The notes: generated by a model not told the origin, from the letters alone. Positions 42,682-51,753 are shown, counted from the first letter of the stretch. The stretch: 64,000 bases of DNA from Methylopumilus sp009926035 (GCA_041165405.1 JBEANL010000005.1:14033-78032), one strand, 5' to 3'. Numbers and translations are program-made.

Positions 42682-43140
42682 ATGATTCAAATCAAAAAGT
42701 CAAAAAAAGGTACATTAAGTGAATTTATTATTCGCCCAAATCCCTCTATGCCATGGAGGGTGATTAAAAAAATATACTTTTTTTTCTCTATTTTTATCCT
42801 CATAATTTCCTTAGTACTTTGTTATTTTGGATTATATTTAGCGATTCCTTTTTATGGTATTGAGGTTCTTTTGCTCGGATATGCTTTGTATTTCACTTGC
42901 CTCAAAAGTACTTTTTATCAAATTATAAGAATAAGTTCCCGCTTAATTGAAGTTAAAACTGTTCAAGGGAAAAAAATTATTAAGGAAGAGTTTAATCGAG
43001 ACTGGAGTAAATTTAGACTTGTTACAACATATTTTAATCGGCCTAGTTATATTGTAATAAGTTCCCAGGGAAAAAATACTCGTATTGGAGATTTTTTATG
43101 CGAAAGTGAACGTTTAGAGTTATTTAAAAAAATTTCATAA
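42682..43140 (+). CDS. DUF2244 membrane protein
   Basis: About 152 residues: FIIRPNPSMPWRVIKKIYFFFS, two adjacent membrane helices (about 27-70), then a cytoplasmic domain with SSRLIEVKTVQGKKI and DWSKFRLVTTYFNRPSYIVIS and a C-terminal GDFLCESERLELFKKI. The R-P-N-x-S-M/L start and the final block fit DUF2244, which is often encoded near cytochrome oxidase genes. Function unknown. The frame opens at TTG 42661; I use the first ATG, 42682, without strong support from a ribosome binding site. Confidence 0.75.
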   Translation: MIQIKKSKKGTLSEFIIRPNPSMPWRVIKKIYFFFSIFILIISLVLCYFGLYLAIPFYGIEVLLLGYALYFTCLKSTFYQIIRISSRLIEVKTVQGKKIIKEEFNRDWSKFRLVTTYFNRPSYIVISSQGKNTRIGDFLCESERLELFKKIS

Positions 43141-43155
43141 ATACAATTTTTCGTA

Positions 43156-43184
43156 TTGATTTTAAAAAATCCTACTGATAACAT
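43156..43184 (+). promoter_or_regulatory. Putative promoter of the cytochrome oxidase operon
   Basis: TTGATT (43156-43161), 17-base spacer, TAACAT (43179-43184), about 95 bases before coxB. The leader then holds three AGTAAAT repeats. Confidence 0.35.
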
Positions 43185-43198
43185 GAACCCCATACAAT

Positions 43199-43237
43199 TT
43201 TAGTAAATCTAAATTCAGTAAATTAATTTCAGTAAAT
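43199..43237 (+). repeat. Three short direct repeats in the coxB leader
   Basis: AGTAAAT at 43202, 43217 and 43231; the second and third share the longer word TTCAGTAAAT, 14 bases apart. Even spacing and position between the putative promoter and coxB suggest a protein or RNA binding site; chance is possible in AT-rich DNA. Confidence 0.4.
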
Positions 43238-43278
43238 AAACAAAGAACATTCGACTTTAAACGCTAGAAGGATATTAA

Positions 43279-44439
43279 ATGCATTTGAATAAAAGTATGG
43301 CTAGATTTTTGTCTAACTTCTCAGTTATCTTCTCGTTATTATTTTTTTTAAACCCGAATTTATTGCATGCTGCATGGGGTTTAAATATGACTCAAGGCGT
43401 TACCCCCATAAGTCAGGACGTCTATAACATGCATATGACTTCTTTATATGTAGTTACTATTATTGGTATTTTAGTTTTTAGTGTGATGTTTTGGTCTATA
43501 TTTCATCATCGAAAGTCAAAAGGCGTCAAACCAGCAAAATTTTCGCATAGTACAACCGTTGAAGTAATTTGGACTCTCATACCTTTTGCAATTATTGTTG
43601 CTTTGGCAATTCCAGCAACTAAACTTCTTGCAAGGATGGATGACACTTCAAAATCTGAAATCACTGTCAAAGCAACAGGTTATCAATGGAAATGGAAATA
43701 CGATTATATAGATGAGGATATAACTTTATACAGCAATTTGGCCGCTGATAGTGTTGATGCTAGCCAGAAGAACTCAGGCATTGATCCAAAGACTGCTGAT
43801 AATTATTTACGAAATACCGATACAGCTCTTGTCCTTCCTGTTGGCAAAAAAATTAGAATTATGACAACGGCGAGTGATGTGATTCATGCATGGTGGGTGC
43901 CAGATTTAGGTTGGAAAAGAGATGCTATTCCTGGATTTATTAATGATAACTGGACAGTAATCAACAAAGAAGGTATTTATCGCGGGCAATGTGCTGAAAT
44001 TTGTGGTAAGGGGCATGGATATATGCCGATTGTAGTGAAAGCCGTTCCTGAAAAAGAATACTTAGCTTGGGTTCAAGAAACAAAACTTGCATTAAAATCT
44101 AAAAAAGATAGTGGCGACAAAGAACTTTCGATGGATGAGTTAAAGTCTAAAGGCGAAGCAGTCTACAAGGCCAATTGTTTGGCATGTCATCAAGCAAATG
44201 GGCAAGGTATTAAAGGGGTTTTCCCGGCGCTCGATGGAAGTCCAATTGCAACAGTTAAAACTCGCATTACTGAGCATATTCATCAGGTTATTTATGGTAA
44301 AAATAATATGCCTGCTTTTGGAGAGCAGTTGTCGGATACAGATATTGCTGCAGTCGTTACTTATGAAAGAAATGTTTGGGGTAATAAAACAGGCGATATT
44401 ATTCAGCCTAAAGATGTTGCAGCTAGTAGAAAGAAATAA
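43279..44439 (+). CDS. coxB: Cytochrome c oxidase subunit II with fused cytochrome c domain
   Basis: 386 residues. Signal sequence to about 33, two membrane helices (about 53-75 and 95-115), periplasmic CuA domain with His203, and Cys238-Cys242-His246-Met249 in CAEICGKGHGYM. After a linker a cytochrome c domain follows with CLACH at 300-304 and NNMPAFGEQLSD supplying the Met ligand. The fusion makes this a caa3-type subunit that takes electrons from a carrier such as the c551-like or c5-like proteins in this window. AGAAGG precedes the ATG. First gene of the oxidase operon. Confidence 0.96.
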   Translation: MHLNKSMARFLSNFSVIFSLLFFLNPNLLHAAWGLNMTQGVTPISQDVYNMHMTSLYVVTIIGILVFSVMFWSIFHHRKSKGVKPAKFSHSTTVEVIWTLIPFAIIVALAIPATKLLARMDDTSKSEITVKATGYQWKWKYDYIDEDITLYSNLAADSVDASQKNSGIDPKTADNYLRNTDTALVLPVGKKIRIMTTASDVIHAWWVPDLGWKRDAIPGFINDNWTVINKEGIYRGQCAEICGKGHGYMPIVVKAVPEKEYLAWVQETKLALKSKKDSGDKELSMDELKSKGEAVYKANCLACHQANGQGIKGVFPALDGSPIATVKTRITEHIHQVIYGKNNMPAFGEQLSDTDIAAVVTYERNVWGNKTGDIIQPKDVAASRKK

Positions 44440-44472
44440 TTTTAAATTTTTTAATTTAGGAAGATTTTAAGA

Positions 44473-46068
44473 ATGAGCACAATAGCACACGCCAATCACG
44501 ATCATCACGATCATAAGCCCACAGGTATTAAACGTTGGTTGTTTTCAACGAACCATAAAGATATAGGTACAATGTATTTAGTATTTTCATTGATCATGTT
44601 CTTTATTGGTGGCTCCATGGCGATGATTATTCGTGCAGAGTTATTTCAACCAGGATTACAGTTTGTAGACCCACAATTTTATAATTCAATGGTAACTGTG
44701 CATGCGCTTGTAATGATTTTTGGAGCTGTTATGCCAGCTGGGGTTGGACTTGCTAACTGGATGATACCTATTATGATAGGTGCTCCAGATATGGCTCTTC
44801 CTCGTATGAATAATATGAGTTTTTGGATTATGCCTTTTGCTTTTGCACTTCTTTTAGGTACTTTATTTATAGAGGGCGGAGGCCCTGCAGGCGGTTGGAC
44901 GATGTACCCACCACTTGTATTACAAACAGGAAAAGCATTCCCATTTTTAATATTTGCGGTTCATTTCCTTGGTATCTCATCTATTATGGGAGCAATTAAT
45001 ATCATTGCAACAGTCTTTAATATGAGAGCTCCGGGCATGACGTTAATGAGATTGCCTTTATTTGTCTGGACTTGGGTGATTACAGCGTTTTTACTTATTG
45101 CCTCTATGCCAGTTTTAGCTGGCGCCGTGACAATGCTCTTAACAGATAAATATTTTGGTACAAGCTTTTTTAATGCTGCCGGGGGTGGTGACCCGGTATT
45201 GTTCCAGCATATTTTCTGGTTCTTCGGACATCCAGAAGTTTATATTTTAGCTCTTCCAGCTTTCGGAATCATATCTCAAATTATTCCTACATTTGCTCGT
45301 AAGCCGCTTTTTGGTTATGCATCCATGGTTTACGCAACAGCCTCAATTGCAATTCTTTCTTTCTTTGTATGGGCACATCACATGTTTACAGTTGGCCTTC
45401 CTATTAATGGCGAATTATTTTTCATGTATGCAACGATGTTAATTGCTGTTCCGACAGGTGTTAAAGTATTTAATTGGGTAGCTACCATGTGGAAAGGCGC
45501 TATGACCTTTGAGGCTCCGATGCTGTTTGCATTGGCATTTGTAATTTTATTTACAATTGGGGGTTTTTCTGGACTTATGTTAGGTATTACGCCAGTTGAC
45601 TTCCAATATCATGACACTTACTTTGTTGTGGCTCACTTCCACTACGTTCTATTGACTGGCGCAGTTTTTGCACTGATGGCATCAGTTTATTATTGGCTTC
45701 CTAAATGGACTGGTAATATGTATGACGAGAAATTAGCTAAGATACATTTCTGGCTTTCGACTATTTTTGCAAATGTCCTTTTCTTTCCGCAACATTTTTT
45801 AGGTTTAGCCGGCATGCCAAGAAGAATTCCAGATTACAGTATTCAATTTGCAGATTTTAATATGGTTTCGAGTCTTGGCGGTTTTGCATACGGTATTTCG
45901 CAATTATTATTCATTTATATAGTTATTAAATGTGTCTTGGGCGGCAAAAAAGCTACAGCTCAAGTTTGGGAAGGCGCACGTGGTTTGGAATGGACATTAA
46001 GTTCACCGCCGCCATACCATTCATTTACTAAGCCACCAAAAGTCACAAAAGCTCTAATGGACTATTGA
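44473..46068 (+). CDS. coxA: Cytochrome c oxidase subunit I
   Basis: 531 residues, twelve membrane helices, binuclear heme a3-CuB centre. Visible: VTVHALVMIFGAVMP (heme a His), WFFGHPEVYILALPAFG with the CuB His-Tyr crosslink and the D-pathway Glu of type A oxidases, WAHHMFTVG (CuB His pair), and HDTYFVVAHFHYVL with the two heme His ligands. The His-rich N-terminus HANHDHHDHKP is common in Betaproteobacteria. Its TGA overlaps the next small gene by one base. Confidence 0.98.
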   Translation: MSTIAHANHDHHDHKPTGIKRWLFSTNHKDIGTMYLVFSLIMFFIGGSMAMIIRAELFQPGLQFVDPQFYNSMVTVHALVMIFGAVMPAGVGLANWMIPIMIGAPDMALPRMNNMSFWIMPFAFALLLGTLFIEGGGPAGGWTMYPPLVLQTGKAFPFLIFAVHFLGISSIMGAINIIATVFNMRAPGMTLMRLPLFVWTWVITAFLLIASMPVLAGAVTMLLTDKYFGTSFFNAAGGGDPVLFQHIFWFFGHPEVYILALPAFGIISQIIPTFARKPLFGYASMVYATASIAILSFFVWAHHMFTVGLPINGELFFMYATMLIAVPTGVKVFNWVATMWKGAMTFEAPMLFALAFVILFTIGGFSGLMLGITPVDFQYHDTYFVVAHFHYVLLTGAVFALMASVYYWLPKWTGNMYDEKLAKIHFWLSTIFANVLFFPQHFLGLAGMPRRIPDYSIQFADFNMVSSLGGFAYGISQLLFIYIVIKCVLGGKKATAQVWEGARGLEWTLSSPPPYHSFTKPPKVTKALMDY

Positions 46069-46193
46069 TGGTTAAAAAAGCGTTCAGAACTAATAATGAA
46101 TTAGTTGAAAAAAGAAATAAACGATTAGCATTGATTCTAGGGTTAGTTGCTCTTTCCTTTTACCTAGGGTTTCTTATAAGTAATATGAAATGA
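46068..46193 (+). CDS. Small cytochrome oxidase-associated membrane protein
   Basis: 41 residues: a basic, polar N-terminus (MVKKAFRTNNELVEKRNKR) and one membrane helix LALILGLVALSFYLGFLIS. The ATG overlaps the coxA stop (TGATG) and its own stop overlaps the ctaG start (ATGAAATGA region, 46190-46193), so all three are translationally coupled. Short one-helix proteins sit at this spot in many betaproteobacterial oxidase operons and are described as small assembly proteins; no function is established. Too short for most gene callers. Confidence 0.82.
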   Translation: MVKKAFRTNNELVEKRNKRLALILGLVALSFYLGFLISNMK

Positions 46194-46735
46194 TTAACTT
46201 AAGCGGCATTAAGCGTACAACTGTTTATTTAACGCTGCTTACAGTGCTAATGTTTGGTTTTGGATATGCACTAGTGCCGCTTTATGATGTTTTCTGTGAA
46301 GTCACTGGATTGAATGGAAAGACTGGTCGTATTTATAATGCCGAAGCCTCAAAACTAGTTGTAGATGCTGACCGATTTGTTACTATTCATTTTGATTCAA
46401 ACATAAATGGTAATTTAGCTTGGAAATTAAAAGCTGATCAAAAGTTTTTAAAGGTTAATCCAGGTAAATTTTATGAAGTAACTTATACCGTTGAAAATAT
46501 GATTAATGAGGAGATTATTGGTCAAGCAATACCAAGTGTTACTCCACAAATCGCATCACTTTATTTAAAAAAGTCTGAATGCTTTTGTTTTAGAAACCAA
46601 GTATTAAAGCCAGGTGAGAAAAAAAATCTTACGGTGCGTTTTGAAGTTGATAAAGATATTCCAAAAAACGTAGAATCACTCACACTTTCATACACCTTCT
46701 TTAGAGCTTTAAGAGAAGATAAAAAAGTAAGTTAA
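46190..46735 (+). CDS. ctaG: Cytochrome c oxidase assembly protein CtaG (Cox11)
   Basis: 181-residue periplasm-facing copper chaperone anchored by one N-terminal helix; inserts CuB into subunit I. The Cox11 pattern is clear: YALVPLYDVFCEVTGLNGKTGR near residue 26-47, the copper motif ECFCFRNQVLKPGEKK around residue 127 (CxC), and LTVRFEVDKDIP. Coupled by a 4-base overlap to the preceding small gene; coxC follows after 40 bases. Confidence 0.96.
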   Translation: MINLSGIKRTTVYLTLLTVLMFGFGYALVPLYDVFCEVTGLNGKTGRIYNAEASKLVVDADRFVTIHFDSNINGNLAWKLKADQKFLKVNPGKFYEVTYTVENMINEEIIGQAIPSVTPQIASLYLKKSECFCFRNQVLKPGEKKNLTVRFEVDKDIPKNVESLTLSYTFFRALREDKKVS

Positions 46736-46775
46736 ATACAATTTATAAATTATTAACAGATAATTAAGGAAATAT

Positions 46776-47648
46776 ATGGCAAGTAAAGATATCTATTTTG
46801 TTCCTGAGTCAAGCAAGTGGCCGATTGTCGGCAGCCTCGCTCTATTTACTTCATTTGTAGGGGCAGCAATGTTATTTAATCAGTCGCCCAACGCAAAATA
46901 TGTGTTTATTATCGGATTAGCAGCGGTAATTTACATGTTTGCTGGATGGTTTTCAAATGTAATAACTGAGAGCCTTGAAGGAAAATATAATAAACAAGTA
47001 GATACTAGCTTCAGAATGGGTATGGGTTGGTTTATTCTTTCAGAAGTTATGTTTTTTGCAGCTTTTTTTGGCGCGCTATTTTATGCTCGTGTTTTATCTG
47101 TGCCTTGGCTAAGTGGTGAAGGTCATGGAGTAATAACGCATCAATTTTTATGGCCGGAATTTAAAGCTTCATGGCCAATGTCAGTAATGCCAAATCCAAC
47201 TAACTTTACGGCTTTTAAAGATACTATCCCAGCGTTTGGAGTTCCTGCATTAAATACATTAATTCTTTTAACAAGTGGATTGACGGTTACATTTGCCCAT
47301 TGGGCCTTGAAAAAGGGACAAAGAAAATATTTATGTGCTTGGCTTGCTGCCACAGTTGCGTTAGGGGCAATATTTGTTTATTTTCAAGCTGGTGAGTATC
47401 ACCATGCCTATACTGAGTTAAATTTAAAGCTTAGCTCTGGAATATATGGGTCTACATTTTTCTTACTTACAGGATTTCATGGTTTCCATGTGACTATGGG
47501 GGCTGTTATGTTAGCAGTGATTTTATTGAGATCACTTAAAGGACATTTTACAAAAAATGATCACTTTGCTTTTGAAGCTGTTGCATGGTATTGGCACTTT
47601 GTGGACGTGGTTTGGCTAGGTCTCTTTATCTTTGTATATTGGCTTTAA
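46776..47648 (+). CDS. coxC: Cytochrome c oxidase subunit III
   Basis: 290 residues with seven hydrophobic segments. Family features: YFVPESSKWPIVGS at the start, FRMGMGWFILSEVMFFAAFFG, GLTVTFAHWALKKGQ, FFLLTGFHGFHVTMG and the C-terminal WYWHFVDVVWLGLFIFVYW. It stabilises subunit I and the proton path. Last structural gene of the oxidase, ending in a terminator at 47662-47690. Confidence 0.97.
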   Translation: MASKDIYFVPESSKWPIVGSLALFTSFVGAAMLFNQSPNAKYVFIIGLAAVIYMFAGWFSNVITESLEGKYNKQVDTSFRMGMGWFILSEVMFFAAFFGALFYARVLSVPWLSGEGHGVITHQFLWPEFKASWPMSVMPNPTNFTAFKDTIPAFGVPALNTLILLTSGLTVTFAHWALKKGQRKYLCAWLAATVALGAIFVYFQAGEYHHAYTELNLKLSSGIYGSTFFLLTGFHGFHVTMGAVMLAVILLRSLKGHFTKNDHFAFEAVAWYWHFVDVVWLGLFIFVYWL

Positions 47649-47661
47649 TCTAACTCACCTT

Positions 47662-47690
47662 AAAAAGCGCTATATTTATAGCGCTTTTTT
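47662..47690. terminator. Terminator after coxC
   Basis: AAAAAGCGC (47662-47670), AT-rich loop TATATTTATA, GCGCTTTTTT (47681-47690). The A and T tracts let it serve coxC and the convergent DUF2909 gene. Confidence 0.85.
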
Positions 47691-47693
47691 ATT

Positions 47694-47912
47694 TCACATG
47701 TTATGTGGGTGAATCAGGCCAGAATAAAACCCATAAAAAAGCAAGAAGAATAAAAGAAGAGAAAGCCCAACTCTAAAAGAAAGTGATGTAACCATTCTGT
47801 TTGAATTCTTTTTTTTATCTTTGATTAGAAAGAAAAGTCCACCCGAAAGAGATAAAAGTATAAATAATAGAATTGCTATTACAAGAATCTTAAATAATAA
47901 TTCACCACTCAT
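47694..47912 (-). CDS. DUF2909 twin-transmembrane protein
   Basis: 72 residues with two membrane helices: about 7-30 (ILVIAILLFILLSLSGGLFF) and 47-64, joined by a short basic loop IKDKKKNSNRMVTSLSFRVG. This layout and its position beside coxC fit the DUF2909 family, a conserved companion of oxidase assembly genes in Betaproteobacteria and Gammaproteobacteria; its role is unknown. Encoded on the strand opposite its oxidase neighbours. Confidence 0.78.
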   Translation of the reverse strand: MSGELLFKILVIAILLFILLSLSGGLFFLIKDKKKNSNRMVTSLSFRVGLSLLLFFLLFYGFYSGLIHPHNM

Positions 47913-47935
47913 AAAATAACCGTACCTTCAATATA

Positions 47936-48676
47936 ATGTTGAAATTTTCAATACATAACATAAGTTTTAATTATAAGTTATTACCTACTCTGGTATTTAT
48001 TATATTTTTTACTCTTTTTATTAAATTGGGTTTTTGGCAGATGGATCGTGCCTATCAAAAAAAGATAATTAATATGGCATTTGTCGAAAGACAAAATCAG
48101 CCACCAATACAGTTAAATAAAGAAACTATCCAAATACCAATAAAGGATATTATTTGGCATCACGTTACTTTGAGTGGGGAGTTTTTAAATGATAAGAATA
48201 TTATCCTAGACAATCAAATTCGTGAGGAAAAAGCAGGCTTTCTCATTTATACCCCTTTTAGAATATTAGATTCAAATAGCGTTATCTTAATTAATAGAGG
48301 CTGGCATCCTCTAACTAATTCAAGAACAGATATTCCTGATATAACTCCTATAAGAGAGATGCAAACTATTGAAGGCGAGATTAGTCAAATGCCATCTTCT
48401 GGTATTTCACTAGGAAACGTTGTAACTGAGAAATTAGACGAATCATCCTTCAGGATTCAGAAGATGGATTATGATATTTTAAAATCCCTAATAAGCAAAG
48501 ATTTAATGAATTATGAAGTTAAACTCAAAAAACCAATTTTTGATAAGACTTATATTTTAGATTCTGGTATTCCGGTTCCCGATAGCGATAAAAATTATGG
48601 ATATGCATTTCAGTGGTTTGCGATGGCATTTACACTTTTGATTATTTTTATAAGATTGGGCGCACAAAAGAAATGA
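47936..48676 (+). CDS. SURF1 family oxidase assembly protein
   Basis: 246 residues with the SURF1 layout: one N-terminal helix (about 14-34) ending in the hallmark LGFWQMDRAYQK, a large periplasmic domain with HHVTLSGEFLNDKNIILDNQ and VILINRGWHPL, and a C-terminal helix preceded by NYGYAFQWFAMA. SURF1 helps place heme a in subunit I. The start is 23 bases from the divergent DUF2909 gene. Its stop overlaps the next gene by ATGA coupling. Confidence 0.9.
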   Translation: MLKFSIHNISFNYKLLPTLVFIIFFTLFIKLGFWQMDRAYQKKIINMAFVERQNQPPIQLNKETIQIPIKDIIWHHVTLSGEFLNDKNIILDNQIREEKAGFLIYTPFRILDSNSVILINRGWHPLTNSRTDIPDITPIREMQTIEGEISQMPSSGISLGNVVTEKLDESSFRIQKMDYDILKSLISKDLMNYEVKLKKPIFDKTYILDSGIPVPDSDKNYGYAFQWFAMAFTLLIIFIRLGAQKK

Positions 48677-49257
48677 TATTAAGCAATATTCATAAGTCAC
48701 GATTAAAACTAATCAGTATTATCTTGTTATTCTTAGTACCTGTGATTTATGCATGGTATTTAGTTTTTTTTACAGATTTTAAAATGAACTCAAAGGGAGT
48801 GGAGCATGGGTTTTTAATTCGCCCAATTATTCAGATTGGTAATTCTGAATTACTGGAGCCGGTAAGTAGGCAAATTTACCAATTAACCGGCAAATGGACA
48901 TTAGTTTCTTTTGTCGAAAATAAATGTGATAAGGCATGTGAATTCCAATTATATGAGTTAAGACAAATTTGGTTTGCATTAGGTAAAGATGCCAACAAAA
49001 TTCAAAGGCTGGCTATAGCTAAAGATAATGACTTAATTTCATCTGAACAAATTAAATTGAGCCAAGGTCAGCTTTTATTAAAAGATCATAGCGATTTAAA
49101 CAGGCTAAATAATCTGTTTAAATCCTACCCAGACTTCAATAATGAGTCCATCTATTTGATAGATCCTTATGGTAATTTGATGATGCAATATAAAAAAGGA
49201 ACAAATCCATCTGGAATAATTAAAGATTTAGAGCGCTTAATAAGAATTTCGAAGTAA
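48673..49257 (+). CDS. Membrane-anchored Sco/thioredoxin-like oxidase assembly protein
   Basis: 194 residues: one N-terminal helix (about 12-33), then a periplasmic domain with GKWTLVSFVENKCDKACEFQLYELR, where Cys85 and Cys89 form the CxxxC spacing of Sco copper chaperones (given here in part: KCDKACEF). A C-terminal SIYLIDPYGNLMMQYKKG segment is also Sco/thioredoxin-like. It probably delivers Cu to CuA or reduces the CuA cysteines. I use the ATG at 48673, which overlaps the SURF1 TGA; the open frame upstream runs inside the SURF1 gene. Confidence 0.75.
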   Translation: MILSNIHKSRLKLISIILLFLVPVIYAWYLVFFTDFKMNSKGVEHGFLIRPIIQIGNSELLEPVSRQIYQLTGKWTLVSFVENKCDKACEFQLYELRQIWFALGKDANKIQRLAIAKDNDLISSEQIKLSQGQLLLKDHSDLNRLNNLFKSYPDFNNESIYLIDPYGNLMMQYKKGTNPSGIIKDLERLIRISK

Positions 49258-49752
49258 TCAGGAATCAAGATGCTTTTTTAAAAGAGCATTCAATTTATTA
49301 AAATCTAGCTCCCCTATAACTTTATCAATGATTTTTCCATTTTTATCAATAAGTATTGAAGTTGGAGTAAGGCGAATCTGCTCAAATGATCGTGCAATTT
49401 GGCCATCAACATCTAATACAACAGGAAAAGGGATTTTATTCTTTTGAGTAAAATTTAAGACCTGATTGGGCGGGTCATAACTCATAGATACAGCAATAAT
49501 CTCTAAGCCTTGTTCCCTGAATTGATTGTATATAGCAACAAGACCTGGCATTTCTTTGATACAGCCTGGACAGTCAGTTGCCCAAAAATTGATGATTGTG
49601 AAATTGTTTTTCTCTTCATAAAGCTTTATTGCTTTGCCAGTTATTGAAGTAACCGGAATTTCAGGAACTTTTTTATTTGTGGCTAATGACAAAAAAATTA
49701 AAACTAAAAGAGTTAATAAAACTAGTAATAGCCAGAGAGATTTTTTTGTCAT
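49258..49752 (-). CDS. TlpA-like membrane-anchored thiol:disulfide oxidoreductase
   Basis: 164 residues: an N-terminal anchor helix (about 6-24) and a thioredoxin-fold domain with the active site WATDCPGCIKEMPG (Cys61, Cys64), then VSMSYDPP and LTPTSILIDKNGKI with the cis-Pro. In other bacteria TlpA reduces Sco and CuA cysteines or apocytochrome c. The gene is inverted between the Sco-like gene (convergent, abutting stop codons) and ctaA, so it is transcribed apart from the rest of the oxidase locus. Confidence 0.85.
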   Translation of the reverse strand: MTKKSLWLLLVLLTLLVLIFLSLATNKKVPEIPVTSITGKAIKLYEEKNNFTIINFWATDCPGCIKEMPGLVAIYNQFREQGLEIIAVSMSYDPPNQVLNFTQKNKIPFPVVLDVDGQIARSFEQIRLTPTSILIDKNGKIIDKVIGELDFNKLNALLKKHLDS

Positions 49753-49842
49753 AATAAGGTGAATGTTATAATTCTCATATAGTAATTGAATTATTTCATA
49801 TGAGTCTAATCGATATTAATATAAATTTATAGAATTTTAATT

Positions 49843-50829
49843 ATGCAACTTTTTAAAAAAATTACTTTATTTACGACAATTATGGCTTTTTGTTTAATTG
49901 TTTTGGGCGCTTATGTAAGGCTATCAGATGCTGGTTTAGGTTGCCCAGATTGGCCAGGATGTTTTGGAACGCTAACTGTTCCAGAAAGCCAAATGGCTAT
50001 TGAAAAAGCTCAGCACACTTTTCCCGATCAAATTATAGAAAATGGCAAAGCTTGGAAGGAAATGGCTCATAGATATGTAGCAGGGATATTAGGGCTTCTA
50101 ATTCTAATAATTGGGGTTTTAGCCCATAACAATAAAAAATCTTTAAAAGTAAATATCCTCGTCCCATATAGCCTGCTGGCTATTGTATTTTTTCAAGCTA
50201 TGTTAGGAATGCTTACAGTTACGCTTTTACTAAAACCTATTATTGTAAGTGCTCATTTAATAGGGGGTATGATAACTTTAGCTATACTCACTTATATGAG
50301 TTATGAACATTTCAACGACAATTCAAAATTAGTTCTAAAAAAAGATATAGTTTTTTATATGACAAGATTTAGTCTTGTATTAATTTTTATGCAAATCTTT
50401 TTAGGGGGCTGGACTAGTTCTAATTATGCTGGTTTAGCTTGTACAGATTTTCCAACTTGCCATGGTGAATGGATCCCTAATATGGACTTTGAGAATGGGT
50501 TTAATATATTTAGAAATTTAGGTCAAACTTTTGAGGGGGCGCCAATTAGCCTTGATGCTCTTCAGGCAATCCAGTGGATACATAGAATAGGGGCTGTAAC
50601 TGTGATTATTTATTTCTGCTATTTGTCATTTGCATTAATGAAGTACAAACAATTGAGATTTGAATCAATACTATTATTAGCTTTACTAGTAGCTCAATTT
50701 ATCATAGGAATTGCTAACTTGATGCTTCATCTCCCAATGATCTTAGCTGTTAGTCATAATCTAATAGCAGCTCTATTAGTCATGATAATGACAATAATAA
50801 ATACAAAAATTAAAAAACAATATGCTTAG
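49843..50829 (+). CDS. ctaA: Heme A synthase
   Basis: Oxidises the C8 methyl of heme O to the formyl of heme A in the inner membrane. 328 residues with eight helices; conserved VLGAYVRLSDAGLGCPDWPGC near residue 22-42, EMAHRYVAGILGL with a heme-binding His, SAHLIGGM, and in the second half GGWTSSNYAGLACTDFPTC and IHRIGA. The cysteine pairs of this double-repeat family are present. It overlaps ctaB by 8 bases. Confidence 0.95.
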   Translation: MQLFKKITLFTTIMAFCLIVLGAYVRLSDAGLGCPDWPGCFGTLTVPESQMAIEKAQHTFPDQIIENGKAWKEMAHRYVAGILGLLILIIGVLAHNNKKSLKVNILVPYSLLAIVFFQAMLGMLTVTLLLKPIIVSAHLIGGMITLAILTYMSYEHFNDNSKLVLKKDIVFYMTRFSLVLIFMQIFLGGWTSSNYAGLACTDFPTCHGEWIPNMDFENGFNIFRNLGQTFEGAPISLDALQAIQWIHRIGAVTVIIYFCYLSFALMKYKQLRFESILLLALLVAQFIIGIANLMLHLPMILAVSHNLIAALLVMIMTIINTKIKKQYA

Positions 50830-51733
50830 AGGCATTTCTAAAGGAAATATTTTTAATCTTAAAACTAACTTAAAGAATTTTTTAGTTCTCTGCAAGTTAC
50901 GAGTTAATTCTCTTATTGTTTTTACTGCCGTGATTGGAATGTTTTTATCCACTCCAGGAATGGTTCCATCTAATCTCCTATTAAGTTCTATTCTTGGGAT
51001 CGGTTTTGTTTCCTGCGCAGCAGCAGCTTTTAATTGTTTAATTGAGCAAAAAATAGATGCCATAATGGCAAGAACAAAAGGAAGGCCCATAGGTGCTGGG
51101 CTATTGTCATCTAAACAAACTGTAGTTTATGCAACTATTTTGGGTGGTATTGGATTAGTTATTCTCTATTATTACGTAAATGTGTTAACGATGTGGCTAA
51201 CTCTTGCAACTTTCTTTTCTTATTCTGTTATTTACACAATTTTTCTTAAACCTGCTACGCCAATGAATATTGTAATTGGCGGAGCTTCTGGCGCTATGCC
51301 TCCAATTTTAGGATGGGCAGCTGTCAATAATACTGTTGGACCGGAGGCGTTTGTATTGTTTTTAATTATTTTCTGCTGGACACCACCTCACTTTTGGGCG
51401 TTAGCACTTTATCGCAGAAATGATTATGCTAAGGTTGGTATACCAATGTTGCCTGTCACACATGGCGAGTCTTTTACACTACTTCAAATAGTGCTCTATA
51501 CAATCATTTTGATTATCGTAACTATGTCTCCATTTAGCCTTGGTATGAGCGGACTTATTTATTTAATTTGTGCCACAATTCTTAATGCTTTCTTCTTGTA
51601 CTATGTAATTATGTTATATAAAAATTACTCAGATAGGCTATCTATGAAAACATTTAGGTACTCTATAATTTATTTAAGCCTAATTTTTTCTGCAATGTTA
51701 ATTGATCATTATTATAAATTTACTCTTTATTAA
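50822..51733 (+). CDS. ctaB: Protoheme IX farnesyltransferase (heme O synthase)
   Basis: UbiA-family membrane prenyltransferase that adds farnesyl to heme B, giving heme O. 303 residues; the aspartate-rich substrate motif is NCLIEQKIDAIMARTKGRP near residue 78-96, with KPATPMNIVIGGASGAMPPILGW and CWTPPHFWALALYRRNDYAKVGIPM typical of CtaB. It overlaps ctaA and precedes the c5-like cytochrome by 20 bases. Confidence 0.97.
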   Translation: MLRGISKGNIFNLKTNLKNFLVLCKLRVNSLIVFTAVIGMFLSTPGMVPSNLLLSSILGIGFVSCAAAAFNCLIEQKIDAIMARTKGRPIGAGLLSSKQTVVYATILGGIGLVILYYYVNVLTMWLTLATFFSYSVIYTIFLKPATPMNIVIGGASGAMPPILGWAAVNNTVGPEAFVLFLIIFCWTPPHFWALALYRRNDYAKVGIPMLPVTHGESFTLLQIVLYTIILIIVTMSPFSLGMSGLIYLICATILNAFFLYYVIMLYKNYSDRLSMKTFRYSIIYLSLIFSAMLIDHYYKFTLY

Positions 51734-51753
51734 GATTACAAAAGGATAATTAA

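Noticed and set aside
44198..44470. A 90-codon open frame overlapping the end of coxB
   Set aside because: It is an alternate frame of the cytochrome c domain of coxB; the coding sequence with heme motif is in the coxB frame.
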